Below, piece by piece: positions 45,664-54,406 of a stretch of DNA of 64,000 nt; the first letter of the stretch is position 1; each line of letters begins with the position of its first letter. Source of the DNA: Agathobacter rectalis ATCC 33656. GTDB taxonomy: Bacteria; Bacillota; Clostridia; Lachnospirales; Lachnospiraceae. Both the position numbers and the translations under genes were made by a program. The stretch is taken from positions 1,985,501 through 2,049,500 of the forward strand of contig NC_012781.1 in the NCBI RefSeq assembly GCF_000020605.1, read 5' to 3'. The notes under the pieces were generated by a model, which had not been told where the DNA came from, made no database searches, and saw only the letters and a program-made list of their open reading frames with translations.

Positions 45664-47982
45664 CTACTCCTTGGTCCAGTTCTGGTATGTAATGAGCGTA
45701 GCATAATCTATTTTTGTATCTGCCTCTTTCTTATTTGAAAAAGAAGAAACATTACCCAGATAGTTGGCACCGTCCATGAACACATCATACAGGTGCAGTG
45801 CATCGTCTGCATCACTTACCTTTTCAAGAAGCAATGCCTTAAATAGCTCCTGAGTACCATTATCAATCTCGCACTGGTCTTTGTTTACAATTATCCTGCC
45901 CTTTGCAACTATGGTACCTGTAAAGTCAGCATTCAGTGTCACATCTCCCGTAGCAACAATTATATCCACATTGTGTGATTTGTCATTTGCATCATAGCTG
46001 TAGTCGCCGTTTTTGACAATTGCCTGGTATTTTTTTCCCTGATACTCAGTCTCAAATATATGTTTATTACCGGAATTTGGCACTATTTTCAGCAAATTGG
46101 TATTGTTAACTATATTTGTAAAAAGCGAAACACTTGCTGCATTTGTCGGTAAATCCGCATAATTTGTCAAAAGCTTTGAGTTTAGTGCAGTATATGTGCG
46201 CTGTAAAGCATCCGACTGTGCATCCATGTCCACACCATCAGCTATGCCCTTCAAAAGGCTTAAATTGCTGCCATCGTAGATGCTGTAATTGCCGGCAGTA
46301 TAGATGCTTGCAGCCTCATTTACCTGTATGCTGTCAGTATAAAACTTAGTGTATCTCTTGAGCTTGTCACTGTCTGCACCAAAATAGTCACTGTAATACT
46401 CAGCAGCCTTGTTCGTTGGCAGATTGACATAATAGTATACAAGTCCATCATCACTATTATCAGTAGAAGGAACAAAGACCTTCTTTATACAGTTGTCGAT
46501 TGTCTTTGACTCCGGCAGATATGCTGAGAGAGCCTTACCTGTCTTTGTGCTGACCACATTAGCATTAACTTCAGTATACTTTGTCTGATCCTGTCCTGTT
46601 GCCGTGATATCCTTGTACTCCTTATAGGAGAGTGGATTCTTGTTGTAAAGCGATTTGGCATCCGCACCATCTCCACTTGTGCCTATGCACTCAGGCGGCA
46701 CAAGATATGCTATCTGGTCACCCTTTACAGAGATTGACTCACCCATGGCCACATTGCTGTTTTGTGTACCCACACTACTTGAGTTTACAATAGCCTGTGT
46801 ATTGATATATGCGGTTCCTGCCAACATAAGCTCCCTGATATTTGACATATCAAGAGATGCCTTCCTGCCGTTTATGATAATAGCAGAGCTATCGCCTGCG
46901 ACAGGATTTTCCTTGTCAGCGCCTCCATTGCCAAAGCCGACGTACTTCGCATTGTTATTCTTATTATTCTTTCCAAGTGTGACATTTGAGCCTGTACCCT
47001 TTAAGGTCATGTCATCTGCCACATATGTCATGCCATCTAAATTGACTGTTGCACCATTTACATTTATATTGCTTGTCCACAGCTGACACTGTGAATCAAC
47101 AGAAAGTGTACTGTTATTGTGTACACCCGCCATGTTCTTTTTTATCGTAGCAGTATCTTTTCCGGCAAAGTCTCCCACCTCTATATCGCCCTCTGCAATC
47201 ATATAGCTGGTATCCTTTACATCAAGTGTAGCATTGTTTGGAATGGTAACACTCGTAGTAGAAGTTCCTGTACCTGCCGCATTTTCACAGCCAGCGTAGA
47301 GATTACCGGATAGATTTACTTTATTAAGTCCTGATATAATATCCAGTCCTTCATTTCCAACAAGAGAATATGTAAAAAGCTCCGGAACTCCTCCCGATGC
47401 TGTAAAGCTCATGGATGGAACTCCCAGAGAAATGTCTGTCTCTATTATTGATTTAAATCCCTTTTCATCGGTATACTCTACCCTGATGCCATTAATGACT
47501 GCGCGGCTGTTGTATACCTTGAGCAGTCCATTTCCATTTTCATCGGCATTTACCGCCTTGACCACAGCGTGTGGCTTTGAGTTTTCGTCTGTGAGCTTAC
47601 TATCCACATAGTCTTTAAGCTTTTCAGTTTTATAGTGCATACCGGTATTGTCAGACTCAAGACTTCCCTTTAAGCTCTTTAAATACTCCTGCGCAAATAT
47701 ACTCTGTCTGCCGGCCTCATTTATGCTGCTGTCAGAGTAATTCTCCATAACCTTTGTATATCCTGCTGAGTAAGCCTTGGAAATATCTCCCTGCAGACCG
47801 GTACATATCTGATCCAGCACTCCCTCTGCCGAGTAAAAGTTATCTGTATTTTTTTCGTCCGTCACCTTCATCTGGAGGTTCATAAGCGCTATCCACAGCA
47901 CAGTCACAGCTAAAACAGCCACTATAGCCATTGCAACTACAACCATCACAAAGGAAGCACCACGGTTATCGTTACGCTTCAT
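45664..47982 (-). CDS. Very large pilus-locus protein with prepilin-like start (PilX-type)
   Basis: 772-residue protein. The N terminus MKRNDNRGASFVMVVVAMAIVAVL has a G-A-S-F site resembling a prepilin cleavage site but no Glu at +5, as in PilX/GspK-type subunits. The large C-terminal part (residues about 60-772) is beta-rich, with repeated hydrophobic/polar strands (LNLSGNLYAGCENAAG, INGRKASLDMSNIRELMLAG) suggesting a solenoid. It overlaps in spacing (2 nt gap) with the upstream prepilin. Tip subunit lacking Glu5 is a plausible role. Confidence 0.75.
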   Translation of the reverse strand: MKRNDNRGASFVMVVVAMAIVAVLAVTVLWIALMNLQMKVTDEKNTDNFYSAEGVLDQICTGLQGDISKAYSAGYTKVMENYSDSSINEAGRQSIFAQEYLKSLKGSLESDNTGMHYKTEKLKDYVDSKLTDENSKPHAVVKAVNADENGNGLLKVYNSRAVINGIRVEYTDEKGFKSIIETDISLGVPSMSFTASGGVPELFTYSLVGNEGLDIISGLNKVNLSGNLYAGCENAAGTGTSTTSVTIPNNATLDVKDTSYMIAEGDIEVGDFAGKDTATIKKNMAGVHNNSTLSVDSQCQLWTSNINVNGATVNLDGMTYVADDMTLKGTGSNVTLGKNNKNNNAKYVGFGNGGADKENPVAGDSSAIIINGRKASLDMSNIRELMLAGTAYINTQAIVNSSSVGTQNSNVAMGESISVKGDQIAYLVPPECIGTSGDGADAKSLYNKNPLSYKEYKDITATGQDQTKYTEVNANVVSTKTGKALSAYLPESKTIDNCIKKVFVPSTDNSDDGLVYYYVNLPTNKAAEYYSDYFGADSDKLKRYTKFYTDSIQVNEAASIYTAGNYSIYDGSNLSLLKGIADGVDMDAQSDALQRTYTALNSKLLTNYADLPTNAASVSLFTNIVNNTNLLKIVPNSGNKHIFETEYQGKKYQAIVKNGDYSYDANDKSHNVDIIVATGDVTLNADFTGTIVAKGRIIVNKDQCEIDNGTQELFKALLLEKVSDADDALHLYDVFMDGANYLGNVSSFSNKKEADTKIDYATLITYQNWTKE

Positions 47983-47984
47983 AA

Positions 47985-49370
47985 TTAATACCCCATGCTT
48001 CCGGTCATCGTAACAACCGGGTCTTTATCCTTAAATATATCATCCAGTGAAGCCTTGCTCTCGTATACAGCCACCTTCACATCATACAGCCTTTCAGATG
48101 CATTGCTTTTTGTCAGATTCTTTATATCGACAATTGCCTTTACATCATTCTGAATTACATTGTTATTAAAGCCATATATAGCTTGATCGGGCTGTAGTGG
48201 ATTATCCGGTGCTCCCATATTTACATTCAGATTGGTGGCTATATGAGTATAAGCATGACCTGTACGATTTCCCGGCTCACTTACCTTCACATATGCCTTA
48301 TATGTACTCTCCTTCGTGCTCAACTCTGACTGATCCGATATAGTCTTTTGCTTTACAATGTTTACCGTGCAGTCCAGCTTGTCCTTATTATTGATTATAA
48401 TGACATCGTTGCAGGTATTGTAAAGTGTTCCTGTAGATGTGTACCATGGATTGTAAAACAGATAGACATTCCTTAGATTATGGTTCACAGTATCTGAAGA
48501 ATTATCATAAATCACCATGGTATAATCATCCTTCAGTGCACTATTCGGATCCGGAAAAGTCTTTCTTACTCCATTCTTATTGATAGAATATGAATACGAC
48601 ACCGTAACCTTGGTAGCCTTATTACTCGAAGCTCCATACTTTTCTATATCTATGGTGATAGTTCTTTTGATATCCTGCTGAGTGATGCCGCCTACACCAG
48701 GCATATTATTAAATGCATATATAATATTTGTAGCAGAATACTTGTCTGCACTCATGCAGTCAAAATTTGCATCCATGGCCGACATATCCGCTACCTCGTC
48801 CATGTTGTACTTTTTAACCTTATTGTCCGACTCTGCGTCCGATTTTGCATCCACTGTCACAAGAGCATTGTATTTCTTTGTGCCTGACTGCACACCAGAC
48901 ATATAGAAATAATACTTGTGCGCATCCGACTCCCTGAAATTCCAAAGCGATGTATCGCTTATTTTGGCTGATGCATCAGTCTTGTGGATACAGCTAGTGA
49001 TGATATCGTCCTTGTTTACAATCTCAGCACTGATATCCTCAAGCCTCTTTACATTATCAAACTTACCCGACTTCTTAAGAAGCTCACATGCACTGCTTCC
49101 ATCTGATATATTAAAACCGTCCGCCACATCAAAGCCCTCCGACGGATAGTTAAACTGATATGCCAGTGTCTTCATGGAGTTCTTTTCAATACCCTCCATA
49201 ATGTTTGTCGCCAGATGTGTAGCATTCATCTCGTTTTTAGCCTTTACATTGGTCTTTGTAGCTGTGACAAATGCATTCAAAAAAGGAAGCACGATTATTG
49301 CGAGAATAGCAATCGACACAATAATCTCCACAAGTGTTACTCCTCGATCATCGTTTTTTAGCTTTCTCAA
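47985..49370 (-). CDS. Type IV prepilin-like protein (461 residues)
   Basis: Prepilin with leader MRKLKNDDRG and cleavage G|VTLVEIIVSIAILAIIVLPF, with Glu at +5. The length exceeds the typical 150-250 residues. The C-terminal domain is rich in Asp/Lys/Tyr, with several polar strand segments (NKATKVTVSYSYSINKNG, CTVNIVKQKTISDQ). PilV/GspI-like by N terminus. It is the first of the four minor-pilin genes after pilO. Confidence 0.83.
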   Translation of the reverse strand: MRKLKNDDRGVTLVEIIVSIAILAIIVLPFLNAFVTATKTNVKAKNEMNATHLATNIMEGIEKNSMKTLAYQFNYPSEGFDVADGFNISDGSSACELLKKSGKFDNVKRLEDISAEIVNKDDIITSCIHKTDASAKISDTSLWNFRESDAHKYYFYMSGVQSGTKKYNALVTVDAKSDAESDNKVKKYNMDEVADMSAMDANFDCMSADKYSATNIIYAFNNMPGVGGITQQDIKRTITIDIEKYGASSNKATKVTVSYSYSINKNGVRKTFPDPNSALKDDYTMVIYDNSSDTVNHNLRNVYLFYNPWYTSTGTLYNTCNDVIIINNKDKLDCTVNIVKQKTISDQSELSTKESTYKAYVKVSEPGNRTGHAYTHIATNLNVNMGAPDNPLQPDQAIYGFNNNVIQNDVKAIVDIKNLTKSNASERLYDVKVAVYESKASLDDIFKDKDPVVTMTGSMGY

Positions 49371-49489
49371 ATCTGCTTCCTCCCCTCTTGTATTTTGTTA
49401 TCTCATAACTCAATAATCTAACATTTGATATTTATCACTTACGGTCTCAATAACCCGCTAATCTAATAACCTAATATTATAATAATCAG

Positions 49490-50296
49490 TTAGTTTGTTG
49501 TACCAAACAGATTATTTGTACCATGTGGTACTGCAGGTATGTATGGTGCCTCATATGGCTTATCAAGTCCATACAGGAAATATGAATCCACAAGCATCTC
49601 ACCTGTCAGCTTGCCTGTCGAATCATCAAAGCTCACGTTGAGCGTGCTGATAGTTTTCTTCTGTGATGAACCAATCACCTCTCCAAGCATAGCCTTAAGC
49701 CCATGATACTCTGTCTTGAATGCCATAACTGTGCTGACATCATAAAGCTGATAACCTGTAACCGTAGACTTTGCAGAGCCTGTTGATGTACTGCCATCAG
49801 CTGCACTGCCGTCGCCTGTCTGTGACTGAGAGCTGTTGCCATCAGCGGTCTGAGAGCTCTGCGAACTGTCTGCATTACTGCTATCCGTGGTACTGCTGTC
49901 TGAACTGCTTCCTGACGAAGAATCTGTACCGGCTTCACCCGTCGGATTATTCACATCAATAGCTGTCGGTGAGCCGACTGTAAGCTCTGTAATATTTGTA
50001 TTGGTAGATTTCTCGATAGCAACCGCATCCATGATGCCGTTTTCTATCTGTAAATATGAAGGGAAATTGTCATATACCTGCTGCATGGCATCAGACATAT
50101 CCTTTGTCTTCTTTGTGTAGTCATCCGCCTTTGCCGCAAGTGCTGAAAGCTGATTGTACTGTGATTTCAGGTTCATATTTTCGCTCTTGAGCGAATCCCT
50201 CTTATTGGACTGCGGCATAAAAATCAAAAAATATGTCAGTGCTAAAATGGCAACACCCGCTAATATAATAAGTAACTTTTTATCTCTCGTTGACAT
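49490..50296 (-). CDS. pilO: PilO-like inner-membrane alignment protein
   Basis: 268-residue bitopic protein. A short cytosolic start (MSTRDKKL), one transmembrane segment (LLIILAGVAILALTYFLIF), a coiled-coil region (about 30-85, RDSLKSENMNLKSQYNQLSA), then a Ser/Asp/Gln-rich linker (about 120-165) and a C-terminal domain near 170-268 with LYDVSTVMAFKTEYHGLKAML. This order matches PilO, which pairs with PilN in the periplasmic or extracytoplasmic alignment complex of T4P. It lies 12 nt after the PilM-PilN gene. Confidence 0.8.
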   Translation of the reverse strand: MSTRDKKLLIILAGVAILALTYFLIFMPQSNKRDSLKSENMNLKSQYNQLSALAAKADDYTKKTKDMSDAMQQVYDNFPSYLQIENGIMDAVAIEKSTNTNITELTVGSPTAIDVNNPTGEAGTDSSSGSSSDSSTTDSSNADSSQSSQTADGNSSQSQTGDGSAADGSTSTGSAKSTVTGYQLYDVSTVMAFKTEYHGLKAMLGEVIGSSQKKTISTLNVSFDDSTGKLTGEMLVDSYFLYGLDKPYEAPYIPAVPHGTNNLFGTTN

Positions 50297-50307
50297 CCTA
50301 ACACCCC

Positions 50308-52200
50308 CTACTGATTTGTACTGTCTGTATCTGATGATGAATTACTATCCGTCTGTGCCTGTGATGACGCATCTTTTGATGTATCATCTGGCTCACTGCC
50401 CGTGCCATCCGCCGATTCAGAAGCAGCACTGTCGTCTGCCTTTACATATGTGCAATCTACTGTGAACTGAACCTTTGAAGCACCGGTCTCATCAACCTCC
50501 TCTGTGATGGTTGACACATTGGATACCATGATACTCTCAAATGTACGAAGCTGTGCAATCACATCAGCTGCTATATCCTTGCTGCCTGTCTTTATGGTCA
50601 TCGAAACACCATCAGTCGTAACAGACATGTTCACAAGCTTGGCCTCTGACGGAAGCTTCTGCTCCAGCTCATCCACGAAGCCAGTTATCTCATCATTCTT
50701 GTTGGATGAGGCACTCTCAAGAAGCTTGGTCCAGTCATAGTCCTTCTTGGTCTGGTTGTACACATCATATATATTCTGTGCATATGACAAATCAGAAACA
50801 CGAGCTTTAAGTGTCATATTGTCTGAAGTTAAAACAAGATTTGAAAAAATACTGTATGCCGTGATACCAACTGCAACTACCACACACAATCCAAAAATGA
50901 GAAGCTGCACCGCAAAAGAAACAGGCTTTTCTGCTTCCTCCCCTGCCGGTACGGGAAGAGGCTTCCCATCAGGACCGACAGGTGGTTTTCCCTGCATACC
51001 TGCCTGTGCACCGCCGGGTGTCATAGCACCTGCAGCTGTTCCTGCCATAATCGGAGCACCGATTCCCTTGTTTTTCTTACTGTCAAGTATATCAAGCGGG
51101 CTCAGTGAACATCCGACACAGTTGAAATACTCTGCCAGCTTTGCCTCTGCGAGGTTTATGCTCTTTGCCACATGTATGCCGTCAAACTGCTGGAGCGGAA
51201 CCACCTTGACATTGAGCTCATTGGTCAAAAGCTTTGAAAGTCCGCTGAAATCAGCACCTAAGCCTATGAGGAAAATTCTCTCAATAGGAGTATCTGAGTT
51301 TCTCGACTGATAGTAGTCTATTACTCGTCCAAGACTGCTTATCAGATTGGAAAGTGCATATGAAACATTCAGACGAAGCTTCTTAAAACGCTCCGAATCA
51401 ATCTCATGCCCCATAGGATCCATTACACTGCCTGCAGGCTCATCCGGCACTGTACCATCAGGCTTTATTGCAAGGCAGGTCTTTCTGCGTGCCACATCAA
51501 CTGCATCGGTAAATGACAGATACTCTCCAAAAAGCTCACTATCCTGAATCGCCTCAATAGCATCAGCAAGTCCATGGTTGACATTGCGCTGCAGCTTTAC
51601 CATGCTTCCATCCATTACAGTCAGTGTGGTAGAAACCTCATCCACCTTGACAGTCACCTTCACATCTCCGGGAATCTCTCTTCTCATGAGCTGCTTGATG
51701 GCATTTCCACTATAGTCAAGTGCTACAAGCTGCAGCCTGCAATCAGCTGCAAGAGCACCATACGACAAAATAAGATCATTAGGCACAGCAATAACCGAAA
51801 GACGTAATTTCTTTTCTTCCGGTCTGTCAATCTTCTCTATAATCTGATGTACCAGCTTGTACTGGCTCAAATCCACCGGAAAATAATCCGATGCATTCAT
51901 TGCAATCATTTCCTTAAGCTGTTTTTCCTTAACAAGCGGAAGCTCAATATCTCTGCTTGCTATACGCGCTGAATTTAAAACAAAAACAGCTTTTTTGGTG
52001 GAAATCTTCTTTTCCTTCAGCTTACTGTATAAGATAGAACGAAACATCCCATCCGGCTGTACCACTCCATCATCAATCATCCCCGGTGGTGTCGGAAAGC
52101 CGAACATATTGTAAATCTTGGGATTTTTTGCTTTGTAATCAATCTCAACTACTCTGGTAAGGTTCTCCCCTATTTCAATACCGAGTACCCTATTTGCCAT
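50308..52200 (-). CDS. pilM: PilM-PilN fusion protein
   Basis: 630-residue fusion. Residues about 1-365 are PilM, an actin-like cytosolic ATP-binding protein (VLGIEIGENLTRVVEID, FVLNSARIASRDIELP, IERIFLIGLGADFSGLSKLL). A Gly/Pro-rich linker (about 375-420) follows, then one transmembrane segment (LLIFGLCVVVAVGITAYSIF, about 425-447), a coiled-coil and a PilN-like fold (about 450-590, VDELEQKLPSEAKLVNMSV). The tail is Ser/Asp-rich. In most bacteria PilM and PilN are separate and PilM binds the N terminus of PilN; here they are covalently joined. Confidence 0.88.
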   Translation of the reverse strand: MANRVLGIEIGENLTRVVEIDYKAKNPKIYNMFGFPTPPGMIDDGVVQPDGMFRSILYSKLKEKKISTKKAVFVLNSARIASRDIELPLVKEKQLKEMIAMNASDYFPVDLSQYKLVHQIIEKIDRPEEKKLRLSVIAVPNDLILSYGALAADCRLQLVALDYSGNAIKQLMRREIPGDVKVTVKVDEVSTTLTVMDGSMVKLQRNVNHGLADAIEAIQDSELFGEYLSFTDAVDVARRKTCLAIKPDGTVPDEPAGSVMDPMGHEIDSERFKKLRLNVSYALSNLISSLGRVIDYYQSRNSDTPIERIFLIGLGADFSGLSKLLTNELNVKVVPLQQFDGIHVAKSINLAEAKLAEYFNCVGCSLSPLDILDSKKNKGIGAPIMAGTAAGAMTPGGAQAGMQGKPPVGPDGKPLPVPAGEEAEKPVSFAVQLLIFGLCVVVAVGITAYSIFSNLVLTSDNMTLKARVSDLSYAQNIYDVYNQTKKDYDWTKLLESASSNKNDEITGFVDELEQKLPSEAKLVNMSVTTDGVSMTIKTGSKDIAADVIAQLRTFESIMVSNVSTITEEVDETGASKVQFTVDCTYVKADDSAASESADGTGSEPDDTSKDASSQAQTDSNSSSDTDSTNQ

Positions 52201-52380
52201 AACCTAGTCCTCCGTGTTTATCTTTGTTTTACACTGTATACATCTGTAAAACATTCGTAACTGTTCAGTTACAAACATTCTATATATATATTTCGGCATA
52301 TCTGTGTTTTCTCTGCTTTTGTCTCACTGCTTGTCGTACTACCTGTTTTATATTAAGTACGCTATATTATAACACGTTTT

Positions 52381-53142
52381 TCAAAAGCCTGCGAGTGTCA
52401 AATATGCCGATATCATTTTCTCACCCCATAGCATCGAAATAAATATTCCGGCTGCCAAGTACGGTCCCATCGCAAGCCTGTTGCCTGCGTTTGTTACTTT
52501 CATACGAATCAGATGTATCACGGAACCGATGATGCATCCTAAGAAAAATGCTAATGTAATATTCTGCCAGCCTATCGCAAGACCTGCACATGCCATGAGC
52601 TTGACGTCTCCGCCACCTATGGCTCTTCCTCCACTTACAAGAAGAAGGATTTCAAGAAATAAACTGACACAAAAGAATCCTATCACATATTCAGACCAAT
52701 TATCATGGTCTAAAAACACATGCAGGATTCCAAGCACCAGTATAAATATATTGATTCCTAATGGAATTTCATATGTTCTCCAGTCTATAACACTCAGAAC
52801 TATGAGTGCAGATGTAAGAAAGCAGTAGATGATACTCGTAAGTTCAAGTCCATTTACTGCAAATACTACTATGTATAATATACCGTTTAACGCCTCAATA
52901 ATAGGGTATTGAGGTGATATCGGTTCTTTGCACTTGCGGCATCTGCCACGAAGAAACAGCCAGCTGAAAACCGGCACCATATCGTACCACGCGAGCTGAT
53001 ACCCGCATCTCATGCAGTGGGACCTTTCGGTCACCACTGTCTCATGCTGCGGTATGCGGTAGATACAGACATTTAGGAAGCTGCCTATAACTATACCGAA
53101 TGCAAATATTAAGATGTAGATGGGTATCAGTTCTGTGGTCAT
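52381..53142 (-). CDS. pilD: Prepilin peptidase
   Basis: 253-residue membrane aspartic protease that cleaves and N-methylates prepilins. Near residue 45 two Cys pairs, CMRCG and CRKCK, form the zinc knuckle. The two catalytic Asp residues are in LSVIDWRTYEIPLG and IGGGDVKLMACAGLA. Seven to eight transmembrane segments are present. GSFLNVCIYRIPQ is the typical opening. The ATG lies 18 nt past the pilA stop. Confidence 0.95.
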   Translation of the reverse strand: MTTELIPIYILIFAFGIVIGSFLNVCIYRIPQHETVVTERSHCMRCGYQLAWYDMVPVFSWLFLRGRCRKCKEPISPQYPIIEALNGILYIVVFAVNGLELTSIIYCFLTSALIVLSVIDWRTYEIPLGINIFILVLGILHVFLDHDNWSEYVIGFFCVSLFLEILLLVSGGRAIGGGDVKLMACAGLAIGWQNITLAFFLGCIIGSVIHLIRMKVTNAGNRLAMGPYLAAGIFISMLWGEKMISAYLTLAGF

Positions 53143-53160
53143 GGTTGGTAGTCCTTTTAT

Positions 53161-53622
53161 TTAACCTTCATTCTTTATGAATTTACCAGCATCATTTTCA
53201 TCAACTTTATAGTAAGCATCATCACCACCCGCTATTGTATATGAAACACTTCCGTTTGATGGAGTATATGTGATTGTAATTGAAGTCCAGTTTTTACCCT
53301 TCAATTTAGCACCAGTCAATCCCGAATCAACGATTGCCGCATCACTAGCTCCAGTGGTAATACCTGTACCCTCAATCACAATTTCAACATCAGCAGTCTG
53401 ATCCTCTTTATCAGAGTAATATGCTTTTAATGAGGATGCAATACTATCGCAGTTCTGAATATCTGTAGCTTCTCTTGACTTTTCAACATACTTCATAAGC
53501 TGTGGAGCAAGTACACCTACGAGCACTGCCATGATGGCGATTACAACAATAAGCTCTACGAGAGAGAAACCTTTGTTGTTCTTCTGTTTCTTTCCTAACT
53601 TTTTAAATACATTCTTTACCAT
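53161..53622 (-). CDS. pilA: Major type IV pilin candidate
   Basis: 153-residue prepilin. The basic leader MVKNVFKKLGKKQKNNK ends with G|FSLVELIVVIAIMAVLVGVL, Glu at +5 present. A small globular domain follows (TDIQNCDSIASSLKAYYSD, then SNGSVSYTIAGGDDAYY). The size and the strong dedicated promoter (53707-53735) suggest it is the main subunit. The start at 53622 follows AAGGAG about 9 nt before it. Confidence 0.9.
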   Translation of the reverse strand: MVKNVFKKLGKKQKNNKGFSLVELIVVIAIMAVLVGVLAPQLMKYVEKSREATDIQNCDSIASSLKAYYSDKEDQTADVEIVIEGTGITTGASDAAIVDSGLTGAKLKGKNWTSITITYTPSNGSVSYTIAGGDDAYYKVDENDAGKFIKNEG

Positions 53623-53706
53623 AGTTCTTTTCTCCTTTTCATTATAACATGGTTTTTTGTGCAAAGAGCTGTGCCCTATCAGCATCTCTTTGGTTTGTAT
53701 GCGCTC

Positions 53707-53735
53707 ATTGTACCATAAATCAAAGCATAATGCAA
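53707..53735 (-). promoter_or_regulatory. Promoter of pilA
   Basis: On the minus strand TTGCAT (53730-53735) is followed after 17 nt by TACAAT (53707-53712), near consensus. Transcription would begin about 78 nt before the pilA ATG. It allows pilA expression independently of pilBTC, which end at the terminator near 60041. Confidence 0.75.
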
Positions 53736-53867
53736 GTTATTTTCTAGTACAATAGTATCATTACTGTATAATTTTTTTCGCCTTTTTTAGCAATTTTAAC
53801 CAAATTTTAACCGTTTTATTGCATTTAAATCATATTTTTTCAAAAAAATTATATTTCAGGCTATATT

Positions 53868-54319
53868 TTGGCACAGTGTGAGGGGCTTCATTCCATGTGC
53901 CCGGCTTGTGCACGCTCTCTCTCGTGAGCGAATAGCGGAGCTGCCTAGATACTGTTGAATTATGCACACGATACACAGAAATGAGCTGCCACCGGGATGT
54001 AATATATATCATTGCTGTTCAAACGCAAGCTTGACACCACGCTGTCAAGCTATGCGCCAATGCGTCAACTATTGTCAGATTACAGCCCCTGCCTCGTAGA
54101 GGCACTTTTAATGGGCTGTAATCGTTACTGGTCACACTGTGGGGTGAGCAGTAATGCTCAAGGAGAACCGCGCCACGGACGGCGCGTTTCGACGGTTTCG
54201 TCGAGTATCGTAAATCTTTAAGGCATAATTCCTACAGTATCTTGGCTGCGTAGCGTAGCTCACGTGAGAGAGTGTTCACAAGCCATGGCTCATGGGATGA
54301 AGCCCCGTCCTACTGCCAA
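53868..54319. repeat. Foldback element copy A (about 452 bp)
   Basis: The ends are inverted copies of GGGGCTTCATCCCATGAG, in turn bordered by TTGGCA-type outer ends. Inside, a further imperfect inverted pair of about 55 bp each (53907-53965 with 54220-54280) continues the foldback. The centre holds compact hairpins: AGCTTGACA/TGTCAAGCT (54028-54051), GATTACAGCCC/GGGCTGTAATC (54078-54123) enclosing TGCCTC-GTA-GAGGCA, CGCGCC/GGCGCG (54169-54186) and CGACG/CGTCG (54190-54203). It lies between pilA and the intact rpn gene, about 90 bp past the rpn stop. No transposase is encoded. Confidence 0.85.
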
Positions 54320-54406
54320 TGCCTGCAATTATCTCAACAAAAGAAGAAGCAGCCTCCGGGCTCTCGCCCAAAGATTGCTTCCTCTAATTTACATTTCACT
54401 ACAATA

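Noticed and set aside
54012-54221. 69-residue ORF in element copy A, also open (as part of a 94-residue ORF) in copy C
   Set aside because: It runs through the hairpins, has no ribosome-binding site, and is destroyed in copy B. Shared openness follows from the copies being nearly identical.
53868-54319. Foldback element as a group II intron or a known large RNA (OLE, ROOL, HEARO)
   Set aside because: I see no intron domain V, no reverse transcriptase and no IS605-type protein; inverted ends at both borders point to a foldback element. A covariance search would settle this.
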